A stretch of DNA of 64,000 nt, taken from Eleginops maclovinus (Eukaryota; Chordata; Actinopteri; Perciformes; Eleginopidae). How positions within the stretch are numbered: position 1 is the stretch's first letter; every line of letters begins with the position of its first letter. Positions 51,987 to 63,865 of the stretch are shown here, one piece after another. The DNA lies in assembly GCF_036324505.1 (NCBI RefSeq), contig NC_086350.1, positions 12,756,032 through 12,820,031 on the forward strand, given 5' to 3'. The position numbers and the translations under genes are program-made. The notes beneath the pieces were generated by a model that searched no databases, was not told where the DNA came from, and was given only the letters and a program-made list of their open reading frames with translations.

Positions 51987-54526
51987 CTACAAAAAGAAAG
52001 AAAACTCTGTTACTTGACATTATCTGTTGTTACAGTTCATATGACTACGAGGAAATAATTTAGCCTGCTGTGTCCAGTCTGACTAGGAATTCAGGAATGT
52101 CAGGTAAACAGGACGTAAAATCTCCCTTTGAGGAAGTGTTTGTGTGTTAAAGAACAATGGAAAGAACGGAAGGGTGAAACCTTATATCAACATTAGATGA
52201 ACTAAAACAATGTGTCTTCAAGAGAAGCAAGCAGGAAGTACACATATAAATGCATACTTTTGAAATTCACATACATTTAGTGTGGTTTCTAATGACAATT
52301 ATTTGCCTCAAATGTTTGTGAGCCTTATAAAAGTACAATAAATAGTCCAAAAAAGCACTGAGACACTCCTATATCTCTTTCTGTAGCATATGCTGACTCA
52401 CTTTGCTAAAAAGGTGGTGCCACCTAGCAGCTTTTAATAATCAAAAGAGATAGGCGCAGAGCTTTACATAGGGAAATCAAGTTTATAACATGTCATGACT
52501 AGTAGTAATAGTACAACTGAGATAAAGAAAAAGGGCATTCAGTGAACGTAAGATGAGCAAAAGCAGACAATTTAATAGTACAACTGTTCAGTTTTTACAC
52601 AAATCTTTTAAGTTGAATTAGTTTTATATTTATTTATTTAGTTGGTAGGGACAGTGCTCATTGATTAACAGACAAATTGCTGTAAATAAGCCAGAGTTAG
52701 CTGCTATGCTAATTTCCATCTCTTGTCCCTAGCCAGATCTTAAAAGGCACCCTAAGATATAAAAATACATAAACTGATAACACATAAAACAATAATTAAA
52801 AAGACATAAACACACCCTCAAACAGACACAGACAATGCACGCCACTCACTACACCCTCCACGTAAAAATTACAGCATACAGTAGGTTACAGTATGAATAA
52901 AAATAGTCCAACTCTTACAAAGAAACACTTTTACCTAAGAGACATATTCTGTACAGATACTTTTCTGTAGCATAAATGCCCACAGTCTAGAAGTTAATAT
53001 CTCCACAGTTTCCATAGGGAACCATAAACCTAACTTCTCTGAAGATAGATTCAAGATTCAAGATTCAGAAGGTTTAATGTCATATCATTTACAAAAACGC
53101 GGTTAACAGGTTCCTCTACAATGCAATATAAATATATACCTTTTTTTTTAAAACAACAATTAAAAGATACTATTCCCTTACAGGAAAATGTCTTTATTAA
53201 GAATATATAAGATTTGGCCTGCAACCATTCTTTTTTGAGCAGGAGAAACAGTAGGAAAAGAGAAGTTTTCTTCTGTCTTCGAATAAGTATTTTGATTTTA
53301 AAACAACAAACCTGTATTTCACATCAAAGAGGGTTGAGTCATCCATCTCATCATCATTCTCCTCATTTAGAGGGGCCATCTCCACACGTTCAGCGGGGGT
53401 CGTTATAATGTCATATTTTCGTGTTTTTCTGATTCTTCTCCCAGATCTGTGAGGAAGAAAACATTAGCAAACATCAGTCGAGCACAAGTTTTAACATCTC
53501 ATATTTCAGGCTGACTGACTACACCACGTCAGCTGTAAAACTATTCTATTATTTTTTCCAAATGGTGACCTTTCAAAGTGGTAATATACAGAGTGCTCAC
53601 ATACGTTTGGCTAAGATGGAAAAGTGCTGATACACTTATTCAGTTGACATTGAGTTCAATTTGATCGCGACCAATATGATAATTGATTCATCAATCTAAA
53701 TGCAACATATTCTCTACTTACACCTTTTCAAATATTAAGATTTACTGTTTTGTCCTGTTGTAAAGCCATTTCAAAACAGCACATTGGGCTCTGGCTTTTT
53801 CCTTTTTAATTTCCCCAATATTTCATAGACTAAAATATCCATTGAGTAATTGATCAAATACTTACCAGATCAATAATGGAATTTATCATTAATTGCAACC
53901 CTATGAAATATGACCTTAAACACAAGCACACGTGATGAATGTAAAGATGACTGTGATGTTAGAACTGGAAATATTATATTCTTCACGTAGGTCAAAGATA
54001 AATAAGGATACAAAATGTCTTACATAAAGCACCACCGGGTTGCCTGTCTAAGTGGCTCCTCTACACACAACTCCCTGTAGGAACATTATAAATAGGCCCA
54101 GACACAACCATATGCCCCTAATCGATTCATTTACCCGGAACAACACAAACAGCGACATTTATACCAATCACTGTGACTGCATCACCTTAAGGCTGCTTAT
54201 TATAGGCATTATATTAACAGTAAACAGATACAGTTACATCAGCCTGCTTACCTGACCACTTTGATGACCAGGCATGTGATAAGAACAGCTGTTAGCACGC
54301 AGATGAAAATAACAATGTTTTTCAGAGTTGGAAGATGCGTCATTAGAGATGAAATCCGGGATCCCACGGCGGTGTCTGTGACATTATGTGTCATTTCATG
54401 TTCGCTGATGGTGGATGATGATGTTGAGTTCAGCAGCGTCGCCGGTGAAACAGGACTTAGTTGTACGCCACTGATCCGCCAAATAGCAGCGATAATTAAA
54501 GTCAACCCGAGATTGTAATTGACCAT
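51983..54526 (-). CDS. fam174b: FAM174B membrane protein (3 exons)
   Basis: A small single-pass type I membrane protein. The family is linked to Golgi integrity, and its molecular function is poorly known. Joined minus-strand exons are 54526-54252, 53446-53312 and 51986-51983. They total 414 nt, giving 137 residues against about 159 in human. Visible parts are a signal peptide (about 1-20), a Ser/Thr-rich lumenal region with sequons NST at 33 and NVT at 48, the family motif [14 protein letters not shown] at 56-69, one transmembrane helix at about 70-91, and a basic juxtamembrane stretch ([20 protein letters not shown]). The C terminus is acidic and ends [10 protein letters not shown]. The conserved cytosolic tail identifies FAM174B. 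The TAA is completed at the last splice: AG plus G makes Arg137, and TAA follows. Tail-to-tail with st8sia2. Confidence 0.95.
52628..52800. mobile_element. interspersed repeat fragment of unknown class
   Basis: TTTATTTAGTTGGTAGGGACAG, then GATTAACAGACAAATTGCTGTAAATAAGCCAGAGTTAGC (52663-52701), then CTTGTCCCTAGCCAG, resembles a dispersed repeat I associate with fish genomes. I cannot name it, and the limits are approximate. Confidence 0.45.
53048..53140 (+). mobile_element. probable SINE/LINE 3'-tail fragment
   Basis: ATTCAAGATTCAAGATTCAG followed by TTTAATGTCATATCATTTAC and TACAATGCAATATAAA resembles the 3' end of a common teleost retroposon. Only the tail is visible. Confidence 0.45.
53312..53446 (-). 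CDS. fam174b: fam174b coding exon 2
   Basis: Residues 92-136 plus two bases of 137: the basic juxtamembrane segment, [20 protein letters not shown] and the acidic tail. The acceptor is CCTCACAG and the donor is TACAG|GTTTGT. If the intron is retained, the frame stays open for 38 more residues. Confidence 0.95.
53447..54251 (-). other. fam174b intron 1
   Basis: An 805 bp A+T-rich intron with GTAAGC donor. Nothing else is recognisable. Confidence 0.85.
54252..54526 (-). CDS. fam174b: fam174b coding exon 1
   Basis: Residues 1-91 plus two bases of 92: the signal peptide, the lumenal Ser/Thr-rich part and the transmembrane helix ([20 protein letters not shown]). I chose the ATG at 54526 because it opens a signal peptide and the frame is closed just upstream. 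The donor is GGTCAG|GTAAGC. Confidence 0.93.
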
Positions 54527-54860
54527 GGTGCTGAAATAAAAAATAATGTAAGAAGGAATTTCTCTTTGTAGTTTCTCCCAAATATATGAAATGCGACAGC
54601 AGCTGTCACATTATACGAGGATTGGCTTATCTCTGTCAGATGTGGCTATTTACACAATAATACGAAACGCAAATATCCATCTCCGTCCTCGTCCAAGCTT
54701 TTCCTAATGCTGGAAATGTAGGTCTTAACTTGCATTAAATTCCGAAAACGTGTTTCCTTTAAAGTGAGTTATAGTTATTCCTTCCTGATTGCATTAGAAG
54801 CGTAGAGATGGGGATTATCCGCCTCCGGAAGAGCTCTGCAGGTTGGCATTCTGCACGGGT
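54527..54860 (-). promoter_or_regulatory. fam174b: fam174b 5' UTR and promoter region (inferred)
   Basis: Directly upstream of the fam174b start on the minus strand. It is only mildly CpG-enriched, with an ETS-like CCGGAAG near 54825 (plus strand). The start site is not determinable. Confidence 0.35.
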
Positions 54861-56669
54861 GCTGAAGAGGAGTATTATGTGGGTTTGTGCTGCATTCAGG
54901 GAAGCCTCGGACTTCCCAATACCCACAGACCTGCTGTCAACAAGCCTATGTTTGGAAGCTTTATTCGACAATGTGTAGCTACGTGGTTTACGTTTGATTA
55001 CTCGTTTAAATATATCTACCATCACAATACATATAGATATATAGTAGAAATCAAATCTGTAACATAGATCCTAAGTAAGCCTAGAAGAAGCAATATATAC
55101 TGCTGTACTGAAATACTGTGCTTCATGCAAAAATATGACTAAAGTACAAAGCTTCAGCACTAACAATAGAAATGTAAAAGTACTCTTTTTGCAGCATGGC
55201 GAGTAAAATATTCTACATATATGGCTCGAATATAATTGTTGATACATTCAATGCAATAATCTCTGATGTTGCAGCTGGTAAAGCTAGGGCAAACTTTTTT
55301 TTTTAATCCAGCATAATATATCACAAATCGTGCGTTAATTTATACTTTGTAATAATAAACTGAAACGGCAAATGAACTAATATTGTCATATTAATGGTGA
55401 GTAAAAAGTACAATATGCCAGCCCAAACGTGATGGTGAAGAAGTTGCATTAAATGGAAATGCTGAAGTAAAGCACAGGTTTCTCAAAATTGGACATAGGT
55501 ACAGTACTTGGCTAAATGTACTTTCACAACTGCACTTATCTAAACAGGTAACGCTACTTTTAAGTTAGCCCTTTATCTCATATATATTTGATATACAGAA
55601 AGGTTGGGAAACAGTGGGCTGACTTTAAAATATTCCGCACTATTGAATGATAGGTTGGTGGCATATAGTTGAGAAGGTAATTTAGTGTATACTTTTATAC
55701 AGGAGGGCCTTGTGTTTGATTGTTGTAGTTGGCCTGTAAACAGGATTTCAGATAAAACTGAGGTCACTCCAATAGTAGATATTCATTTCCCTCATAATGT
55801 TTTGACTACATATTTTTAGTTATGTAAATATTTTTGAAACAAAAACAATTTCACCCTGTATAGTAATCTGAATGCAAATGCTGAAAGGAAAACAATGCAA
55901 TACAATTAATTTGAATATGAATGATCAAAAGTACAAAAGTATCCCAGTAAGCTTTTATAACACATCATGTCTAGCATGTATTTGTGTGTGTATAACATTA
56001 GTTTTTAGACATACTGAGCCCTAGCACATTCCATTTTATAGATTTCTGTGTCACAGATCAGCTCTAACCCCTTCACTGCTCATTTGGGGTTGACTGGCAA
56101 ATAGCACATTTCCAACAGCATCTGAAGGCAGCATTTCTCTGTTTACCCATGGGTCTTGGCAAACACAAATTTCCAAGGGCAGCAGCCTCCAGGGTCACAA
56201 CCGCACATTCCAGGGTAAATCTTGACCATACAAAACAGAGTGATAAACTGTCAATTGATCATTGATGGTTGTAATCCTCCAGCAAATATAGAAGCATAAC
56301 ACAAATAAAAAATCAATCTTTGTCAGCCTTAATCAGACAAACAGAAAGACCTAAATTAGAATGTAACTTAATTTAGATTGTCCTAAATGTGGGTTCACAA
56401 TCTACATAGTCCTATTGGAGAATACGGCAAAAAGATGTATTATAATGATCCCTTTTGATGGCTAGTTGGAAGGTGACTTGCAAATAATATTTCTTCATTA
56501 GACATCATTTCTCCCAGCGTGCAAACCTGTTGGGGCTGTTTTTTTATCTTAAGACAAAAGACATACTGTGTATATTTGTTTGTTTTAAATGATGCCTGGT
56601 CCTATTTCTGTACACCTGAGTGTAGGTCTTCTACTGTTCTCCTGCATGTGAAAGAGATTCGACAAAAGC

Positions 56670-56683
56670 CCACCAGATGGCAG
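56670..56683 (+). promoter_or_regulatory. candidate CTCF site
   Basis: CCACCAGATGGCAG matches all 14 positions of the CTCF core consensus CCASYAGRKGGCRS on the plus strand. Occupancy is inferred only. Confidence 0.5.
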
Positions 56684-57922
56684 CACATAGTAACAATGGG
56701 AGCCTGCATTTCCCTTCAACGCAAAGTCTAAATTCAGTACTGGCTGGTTTGAGTAGGCCTTAGGATCTGGACCAAGAAGGGATAAACTGTAAACAATCAC
56801 ACAATACCATAATGTGCATTAGCTATACGTTGATTTTGCATGGAGATGTATTGCTTATTGCTTATGTCCTAAGAAGATACAAATCTTAAGCTAAAGGGAG
56901 ATGTCACATTCTGAGAGTAGAGGCTGAACTTTGCACAGAGAAACAGCTCCGCATGCAACCACGGGGATCAGGTTACATTGGTGTGCACATGCGCACACCA
57001 CAATTTCCGTTTTCACCTTTCACCTATAGTTCAAATAACATTTAACACATTTAGAACAATAATGTTAAAATAAAGTTGTGAACTTTGGGCAATTTCAAAA
57101 ATGTCTCTCCAAACTATTGACATGCTTTACCTTCCATCTCTGTTGTTTGTTAAAGGTTATGACCACACCAGTATTATTTGTCCTGGTAATTAAAAAGCAA
57201 ACGTAAGAACATAGCCTCCCTTATCCTGCATCTCGTGTTAAATGTTATTTGCAATGTTGCATTGTAACATAACGTACAAGTTGGGTGTAGCCTAAATTCT
57301 TTTGCGCGTAATATAAGACCTTTGAATGGAACACTGCCTGTTTTCGTGCTGGCACATCCCCTCTGCAACAGTGTTGTATGCTTTTTACAACACAAATAGT
57401 GTCATTACCACATCCAATTCTGACGAAGAAATGCCTGAAGTGTATGCGTCAAAGTATGGTATGATTGTAAATATGTAACCTATATAAAAGGTATTTTTAC
57501 TAATAACTAGTTAAAGCCTGTACTATTATATAAAATGTCACCCTGACATTTTACAGTACAGTACATTAATGCAGCAAATTACATGAATACTTCTTACAAC
57601 TCTGACCTCCGACCTGCCTTAACAATATCCACATTGGTGTTTGTAAGAGAGCGATATTCAAGATTTCTTTGGAAATCCTTTCGAACCATCTATGCACAGT
57701 CTTAAATAGCTAAATCCAGATGACTTGCAAATAAGAAGACACTTCTTAGGCTATTTTGGGATCACAACACATGGTTGGTAAGCACATCCCTACTCAAACC
57801 AGTCTAACCAGTCAGTCAAATAAGGCTGTGTCCACTTAACTTGAAACGTCTGGATTTCTATTGCACTTGCAAAGCTTTCCTGTTGCTAGGCTGAGGATCT
57901 TTTTAAAGAAATCTTCCACTGT

Positions 57923-57938
57923 ACAGCGCATGCGCTGT
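57923..57938. promoter_or_regulatory. NRF1-type palindrome
   Basis: ACAGCGCATGCGCTGT is a perfect 16-bp palindrome containing GCGCATGCGC, the NRF1 consensus. An inverted CCAAT box lies about 16 bp downstream. The pair looks like a CpG-type promoter element about 0.85 kb upstream of the first chaserr exon. Confidence 0.5.
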
Positions 57939-58746
57939 GGTGTCAGACATCTCATTGGTCAGTGATGGGGGTGGAGTGCTGCATACCACAGGCTTCATAG
58001 ACTTTCAAAGAAAGGATGCACTGACTGCACAGCCTAAGTTTGCTAAATTTGGTGTCCCCATTAGACTTGGTTCAAACTTTTTCAGTACTAATAATCATGT
58101 TCAAACTCTTTGATTGTATCACATGCATGGCATGCAGCTGTTTTGTATAGGTAAGACTGTGTATATTCAAGCATTACAAAGAAAGCATATGTTAAATATA
58201 CATACCTTACCCTAATAGTGGTTTAGGCTTCAATCACTTCTTTACTGGGAAGGTGGCTATTAGTTAGCCTATATCCCTACCAGCAAGCCTTACCTCTGAA
58301 CTACAAACCAGGGAATCAACATACTTAAATTGTTGATCACAGCTCTGTATACACCAGTTTCTCTCCTTACAGTAAGGTCTATGTTTCTGAGGCAATACAC
58401 AGAGGTTACTACGACACACTTCTGTCTCTGTTTTAAAGAAAGCATTTAGGCCTTGTAGTATATGAATGATGAGCGGGACGTCTGAAAGAAGGCTAACTGG
58501 ACCAGTGCAAAGAGAAAATGTTTTTGTTATACCCCTAAACAAACACGTCGCCTATATTCATATTTACAGTAGGGTCCAATATGTACCAGGCTACTTACTT
58601 TAAAACAAAAGTGTCACTGTATGTAAAAATAGAAGTTTAAAATTCGTTAAATTCATATCAGGCTAGCTGTTTACTAACGTCACATTTAGCTTGATTTGAT
58701 TGGCTGCTTACGGTGCGATGATAAAAACAACAACGTGTAATAGTTT

Positions 58747-58753
58747 TATAAAG
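58747..58753 (+). promoter_or_regulatory. TATA-like element upstream of chaserr exon 1
   Basis: TATAAAG lies just before the G+C-rich first exon and would place a start near 58780. This is a weak single-motif inference. Confidence 0.3.
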
Positions 58754-58779
58754 ACAACTTGTTTTGTTCCTACTAAAAC

Positions 58780-59084
58780 CTTTAAAATGTATCGCAATTG
58801 TTTATCCAACAAGAGTTTTGGAAGTTTTTAGGCTCAGTGGGCTGCTGCTGTAGAGCTAGCTGGGGCTGGAGAGGAAGTGGAGTTTGGCTTACGTTGAGAG
58901 CAAAGTGGGCTGAGCCGCTGAAGGATATCAGGCAGAGGCGGAGAGGAGGACACAACAGAGGAGAGAGCCGTCGAGAGAGGACAGGATGATGCAGGCGAAA
59001 CACCCACCAAAACAGCGAAAATCGCCCCAAAATGTGCCAGCGGCCGGGGTAGATGACGGCGGCTAGAACCGGACTTGGAAATGG
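58780..59084 (+). ncRNA. chaserr: chaserr exon 1
   Basis: A G+C-rich, purine-rich exon on the plus strand ending GAAATGG|GTAAGA. The 5' limit is estimated. Both strands carry short open frames here (to 63 and 82 codons) without recognisable products. Confidence 0.65.
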
Positions 59085-60482
59085 GTAAGAACTTACGAGT
59101 AATCAGACATTTTATGGCTGTAAAGTACGATTCTGGTGTCAGGCAATATGGTGGATAGAACGACAGTTAGACGCAGTCTTGTAAAAATGGCCATGGAGTG
59201 TCAGCGAAGAATACAGAAAACCCAGTATAGGCTGTAAACCGCATGCAGTTTTGTTTTATTTGACGGATTTTGCATGTTTGCTAGCTTTGTCTCGAGTAAA
59301 CTTAGTTCATATTTCGATAAGCACATTTGTCTTCGACTTATTAGCAGATATTTCAACCTACGCATTTAAAATTGCTTTGTCCTTGAAGGGGCAAATGCCC
59401 TTGTCTCGATTTACTCGACAAAAACATGAAATATAAGCAAATGTTTCTTCCTTTGAATGTTGCATTGTGACTGATGGACATCAACACAACAAGCTGAATA
59501 ATATTTTTGTTTATTTTCAGTTTACCAGCTTTTTGAAGTTTTTTACTGAATTGTATTGATACAAATGTTTAAAAAATGGATAGTTTTAAAAATGTTATCG
59601 TTACAGTGCAAAGATGTATTGTCTGACAATGTTAAACTTAGTCATAGATGCTTAATACTTAATAATTAATAATAGTTCTAATGAATTGTAACAAGTTGTG
59701 TAAATACTCTAAATATTACAAATGCTAAGAATTATTTCAGAATAGACACTATAGATCAACAATACTTGATGTGTTTGCCAAATAAAGGTTCTGTATTTGA
59801 TAAAAGCATAGATATACTTCGTAATACAAAATAGGGTGTTGGCTTTTAACCCTTTCAGGCACTGGAAGGAAAAGTCATTTAAATATGTACATTAATTTCG
59901 TTTGCCACTCACTTAACACCTGCAATCCATGTAAATACAGACTATAATTTTAGATAACCTTCAAACAATAAGTATTTGAATTGGAGGTATATGAAAATAC
60001 TGCTTTAAGATTAAATAAAGAAATAAATTAATCATAATGTCACGGTCTCAAAGACAAGGTTGTGGATTTATCCTCACATGAAAGCCATATCTACACATAA
60101 TAAAATATTACGTACACTCTTTTATGATAAATATTTGCATCTTAAACTTTATTGTTAAATCTAAGGGATTGGTACCACCATGCACATAATAAAATGTATT
60201 TTCAAAACTATTCAAAGTAGGAGGTCACTGTAGAAGACTCATTTAGTTCCATTTTGAGCCACCAAGACACAGAGATTTAACATTTTCCTTACTAAGTATG
60301 CTAGTGGTTATTTGTGATTTTCTTAATATGTTAATGAGCCCTAAAACCTATTCAGAAAATGTACATTAAAACATCGTATCACTTGTAGCCTATTATTTTC
60401 TAATGTTCTATGCCAACGTTAAGTTGCTATTTTGTTAATTTTGATTTAAAAAATGATCATAACTATGTTCTGTGTTTTGCAG

Positions 60483-60547
60483 GAATTCGCTTGATGTTTC
60501 ACAAATTGCGTCAACAAAGAAATTAATCATCTCACCCAGGCTAAATG
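60483..60547 (+). ncRNA. chaserr: chaserr exon 2
   Basis: A 65 bp exon between TTTTGCAG and ATG|GTATGT. In the spliced RNA an ATG at the exon 1 end would give a 15-codon frame that stops inside this exon. Confidence 0.65.
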
Positions 60548-60664
60548 GTATGTTTTTTAAATCGTTTTCCAACTAGCTACGTTGTTTTTACTGCACAATA
60601 CATGTGGCCAATAGGGTGTGCTGTTGTCACATTTCCTCTAAACATTTATTTTTCTATTTCAAAG

Positions 60665-60733
60665 GGTCGACATTTAGCCACCATGGAGTCGTGGATTGAA
60701 GCGTTCCGGTGATTTGCACTGCAACAAGTTTTT
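60665..60733 (+). ncRNA. chaserr: chaserr exon 3
   Basis: A 69 bp exon between TTTCAAAG and TTTTT|GTAAGT. It contains an ideal Kozak context GCCACCATGG at 60677-60686 opening a nine-codon frame (MESWIEAFR) that stops at 60712. Confidence 0.65.
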
Positions 60734-60958
60734 GTAAGTATAATTTTTAAGGAACAATAAATGATGTGCAGAGACTTTTTTGCATGTTATCTGTGCACTT
60801 AACTAATGTCAAAACAAGTAGACCGTTTCTTACTGATCACTCAAACATAAACGGATAAACATAAGTGTGAACAATGTATTTGTGTGTGTAAGTCGTTATT
60901 TTCTTCCTGTGCGTTATTGCAATTAATTTCAACTGAACTACCATGCACAGGACAGTTT

Positions 60959-60972
60959 CTGCCCCCTAGTGT
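60959..60972 (-). promoter_or_regulatory. candidate CTCF site, reverse orientation
   Basis: The minus strand reads ACACTAGGGGGCAG, matching 13 of 14 positions of CCASYAGRKGGCRS. It lies in chaserr intron 3. With the plus-strand motif at 56670 it forms a convergent pair around the chaserr promoter. Confidence 0.45.
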
Positions 60973-62305
60973 ATAATGCTGTGAAGACCTACCAATAATA
61001 AAACATACCGAAGTGACATAAAGGCCAATTTGTACTTTCCGCCTCGGCTATGGTCCCTGCGACGCAAATAACGTCATGCCCCATATCCGCAAGGACCATC
61101 AGGATGTAGCCCAAAATGTGCGTTCCTGATTTTTAGTAGAAATGAACCGCATGCAAATCCACATGACCACGTTAGACATGAATGCGGAATGCGCGCACAA
61201 GCCCTAACAACTAACTCTGGGTGAGATAAATATAACAGTTACTAAAATCAACATTCAGATTTGTTATATATTCACCATGTTCCTTAAACGAGCTAGCTAA
61301 TCCGTGAGGCACTTACAATCTTTATGGTAATTTTTTTGTCATGTATCCCATAAAATAAAAACTGATCATCGCACATCAATACCACTGATTTAAATACACT
61401 GTCATTTTATGAGACTCACTGTGGCTCCCAGACAAGAGTGAATTTCATGGGTTTGGCCTTCTTAAATACTCGTCCAATCACGCATTAATCTCTGCGATGT
61501 GAAGAAACTGGCCATGCAAACTTTTGTTACAGCATCATTAATTGGTGCATCTTGTGCTCCAGATTTTTTTTGAGTATGGAACCTGTTCTTCATACACTGG
61601 GTTGTTTATGATATTCCAAGTCATAATGTTGAGACAACACTGATGCTGCAAATAAGATGTGTTCTGTTTATTGCTCAAAGTGTTTAAAAACAACATGTTT
61701 TCTGCTTCATGAAATTGAGTAATGGCACTGACAGAAAGACAAAGCAAAATCAAACAGCCTCACTGGAGCTTAGAAAATTGATAGCATGGTGATAGCATGT
61801 GTCTTTGAGAAACTGTCGGGCATCCGTACTACAAAAAGTCCAAGGCAGGAAACTCCATTAAAAGAATGTAAACACAAAGTACATTTTCCTAGGAGAACAT
61901 TAGTGCACCACACAAGTACTGTCAACCCCCAGAGTGACGTATGGTTGCTAACGTCTGCATAGCATTAGTTATAAATGCAGTCTGCTGTACTGATCTTGTA
62001 CTGCAGGCATTGCTTTTTCTATTGTATAACTATACTTATCAGCCTGATTTGCCAAAAGCCTTGGTAACCTTAAAGATAAGTTGTAATTATTATTGTAATC
62101 AGACATCTAATAAGTTGTTGTTATTGGTCGTAATCCAGTAATGAACAGTAAGTTATATACTTTTTTGCCATTTGTAGTTTGCTGCAATTAACACTTAAAA
62201 TCTGAAGAGCCAATTATATTGTGGCGTCTACTTTAAAAAAAATCTGTATTAATGTTATTTATGTTGACATGGGTATAAATTATTGTTTTTTTATCTTTTC
62301 CACAG

Positions 62306-62363
62306 CGGAAGCATGAGATTGGCGTGAAGATTTTCGAATTCCGATGAAAAAGAAGACAGCTCG
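62306..62363 (+). ncRNA. chaserr: chaserr exon 4
   Basis: A 58 bp exon between CTTTTCCACAG and GCTCG|GTAAGT. It contains GAAGCATGAGA and CCGATGAAAAAG, near-matches to the ATG-centred motifs of the last exon. Confidence 0.65.
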
Positions 62364-62595
62364 GTAAGTTTGCCAAGTTGACATGAGTATTTACCCACAT
62401 GCTGACTGACCCCATAAATAAAATGATTAAAGCGTTTTACTTGATAGGGATTCATTTGTTACCTATATCTTATTTGGTTATGTTGAAGATAGCCACTCAC
62501 GTTTCAAGCAGACCTTACCCTACATTCGTATTGAATATTTATTGCTGCCATTCACTATTAAATCTTAAGGCTGCTAAAAGACGTAGATGTTCGCC

Positions 62596-62712
62596 AGTAG
62601 AGTTCATCACACGGGCGCCGTACATATGGCAGCCCACTGCTCCTAACACTAGGATGGGTCAAATGCAGAATTCTCGAATTTCCCCACGGGGATTAACAAA
62701 AGTACATCTGTC
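62596..62712 (+). mobile_element. teleost SINE/LINE 3'-end fragment
   Basis: GCAGCCCACTGCTCCTAACA, GGATGGGTCAAATGCAGAAT and TTTCCCCACGGGGATTAACA, then AAGTACATCTGTCTTTCTGTC, is the order of a widespread fish retroposon tail. It lies in chaserr intron 4, outside the exons. Confidence 0.6.
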
Positions 62713-63865
62713 TTTCTGTCTTTGTTAAACTAAGGGTGATATTATCCAGTCTTACTAAATGGTAACACCGCTCTAACAAGTTGTCATGTTGCAACTTTTG
62801 ATTTATATAAGCTCTTTTCATGGATTTATGTGGACATTGGCTCTGTTTTACTGTTGTTGGTACCACAAAACCATATATTATCCATCTTTGCTAAAATCTT
62901 TGGTTATTTGGCCTTAAAAAGTCAACAAAACCATGATGACCGATACCATGATGGCAGATACCATGTGACAATTGTATTTTACTGCCTTTATTTAAACAAA
63001 AACAAAAAAACGCTATAGAGGGAAGGGTTGCTTTAATAGGTTTTTGATGCAACTATCATGATCAACTGTTGCTTGGTTATGTATTTTCATTGCTTTAATT
63101 AGGTAAATATTCGGTGAATTCAGGAAATGGATCTCACTTTGCATACAGTATTGTTAACTCGCATGCCATTGTTTTCTTGTTTTGATCTGTCTGTTTGATC
63201 AGTTTTGCATAACTTAAATTTCATCCGAGACTCATTTTGTCAATTTGGCTAGCTCTAGACAGATCATTCCCCTTGTGGCCTATTGATGAATTGAATTTCA
63301 AATTTTTGTTGCATTAACTCAACTAGGACTTCATTTAACTTTGAATATACCAAACACCATATTCATTTGCAGCCTTTTTTTATCGATATAGCATGCTGCA
63401 AGCCTGAGCGTATTATTTTGTACTGAGAATTCCTGTGTGCGAGATAACGCCAAATCTTTATTTATTACATTATTCATATAAAAAAAAAGTTTTGTTGAAT
63501 ATTTTATTGGAATTGAATGAATCAATATTTGATCCAAATTATAGCCCTGGCTTACAAACGCATCAAAATATTTGGTAACATTGCATTCGATATGATGACT
63601 TTTGCTAAAAAATGTAGCGATTTTCTTTTAAAATCTTTTTACTGTGTATACCTCATATACTGTGTACACAAAGTAAGACTTGAGCATAAATCGTTCACTT
63701 GCGCACAGCTAGCTACCGCAACTAAAGCTAGCCATGTATTTTAATAAAATTGCCTTACTTAAGTGTAGCCTAGCATGACTTTTCTGGACTGCTGGACAGT
63801 GAACATAACTCATTTCAGTTGCACTGTGGGCTTACAACTTTTCCTTCTTTTTTTATCCCATCAAG

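Larger units (their letters stand above)
51987..53311 (-). other. fam174b intron 2
   Basis: A 1.3 kb intron holding two probable interspersed-repeat fragments, listed separately, and no other gene. Confidence 0.8.
54861..58779. other. intergenic DNA between divergent fam174b and chaserr
   Basis: No coding gene is visible. It holds a perfect CTCF-type motif (56670-56683), an NRF1-type palindrome (57923-57938) and an inverted CCAAT box (ATTGG at about 57954). The rest is A+T-rich, with short, unsupported reading frames. Confidence 0.7.

Noticed and set aside
52419..52432. Third CTCF-like motif (minus strand, GCTAGGTGGCAC)
   Set aside because: Two core mismatches; too weak to list beside the other two.
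58782..59030. 82-codon minus-strand frame opposite chaserr exon 1
   Set aside because: Low-complexity Leu/Pro-rich composition opposite a purine-rich exon, with no start or splice support.
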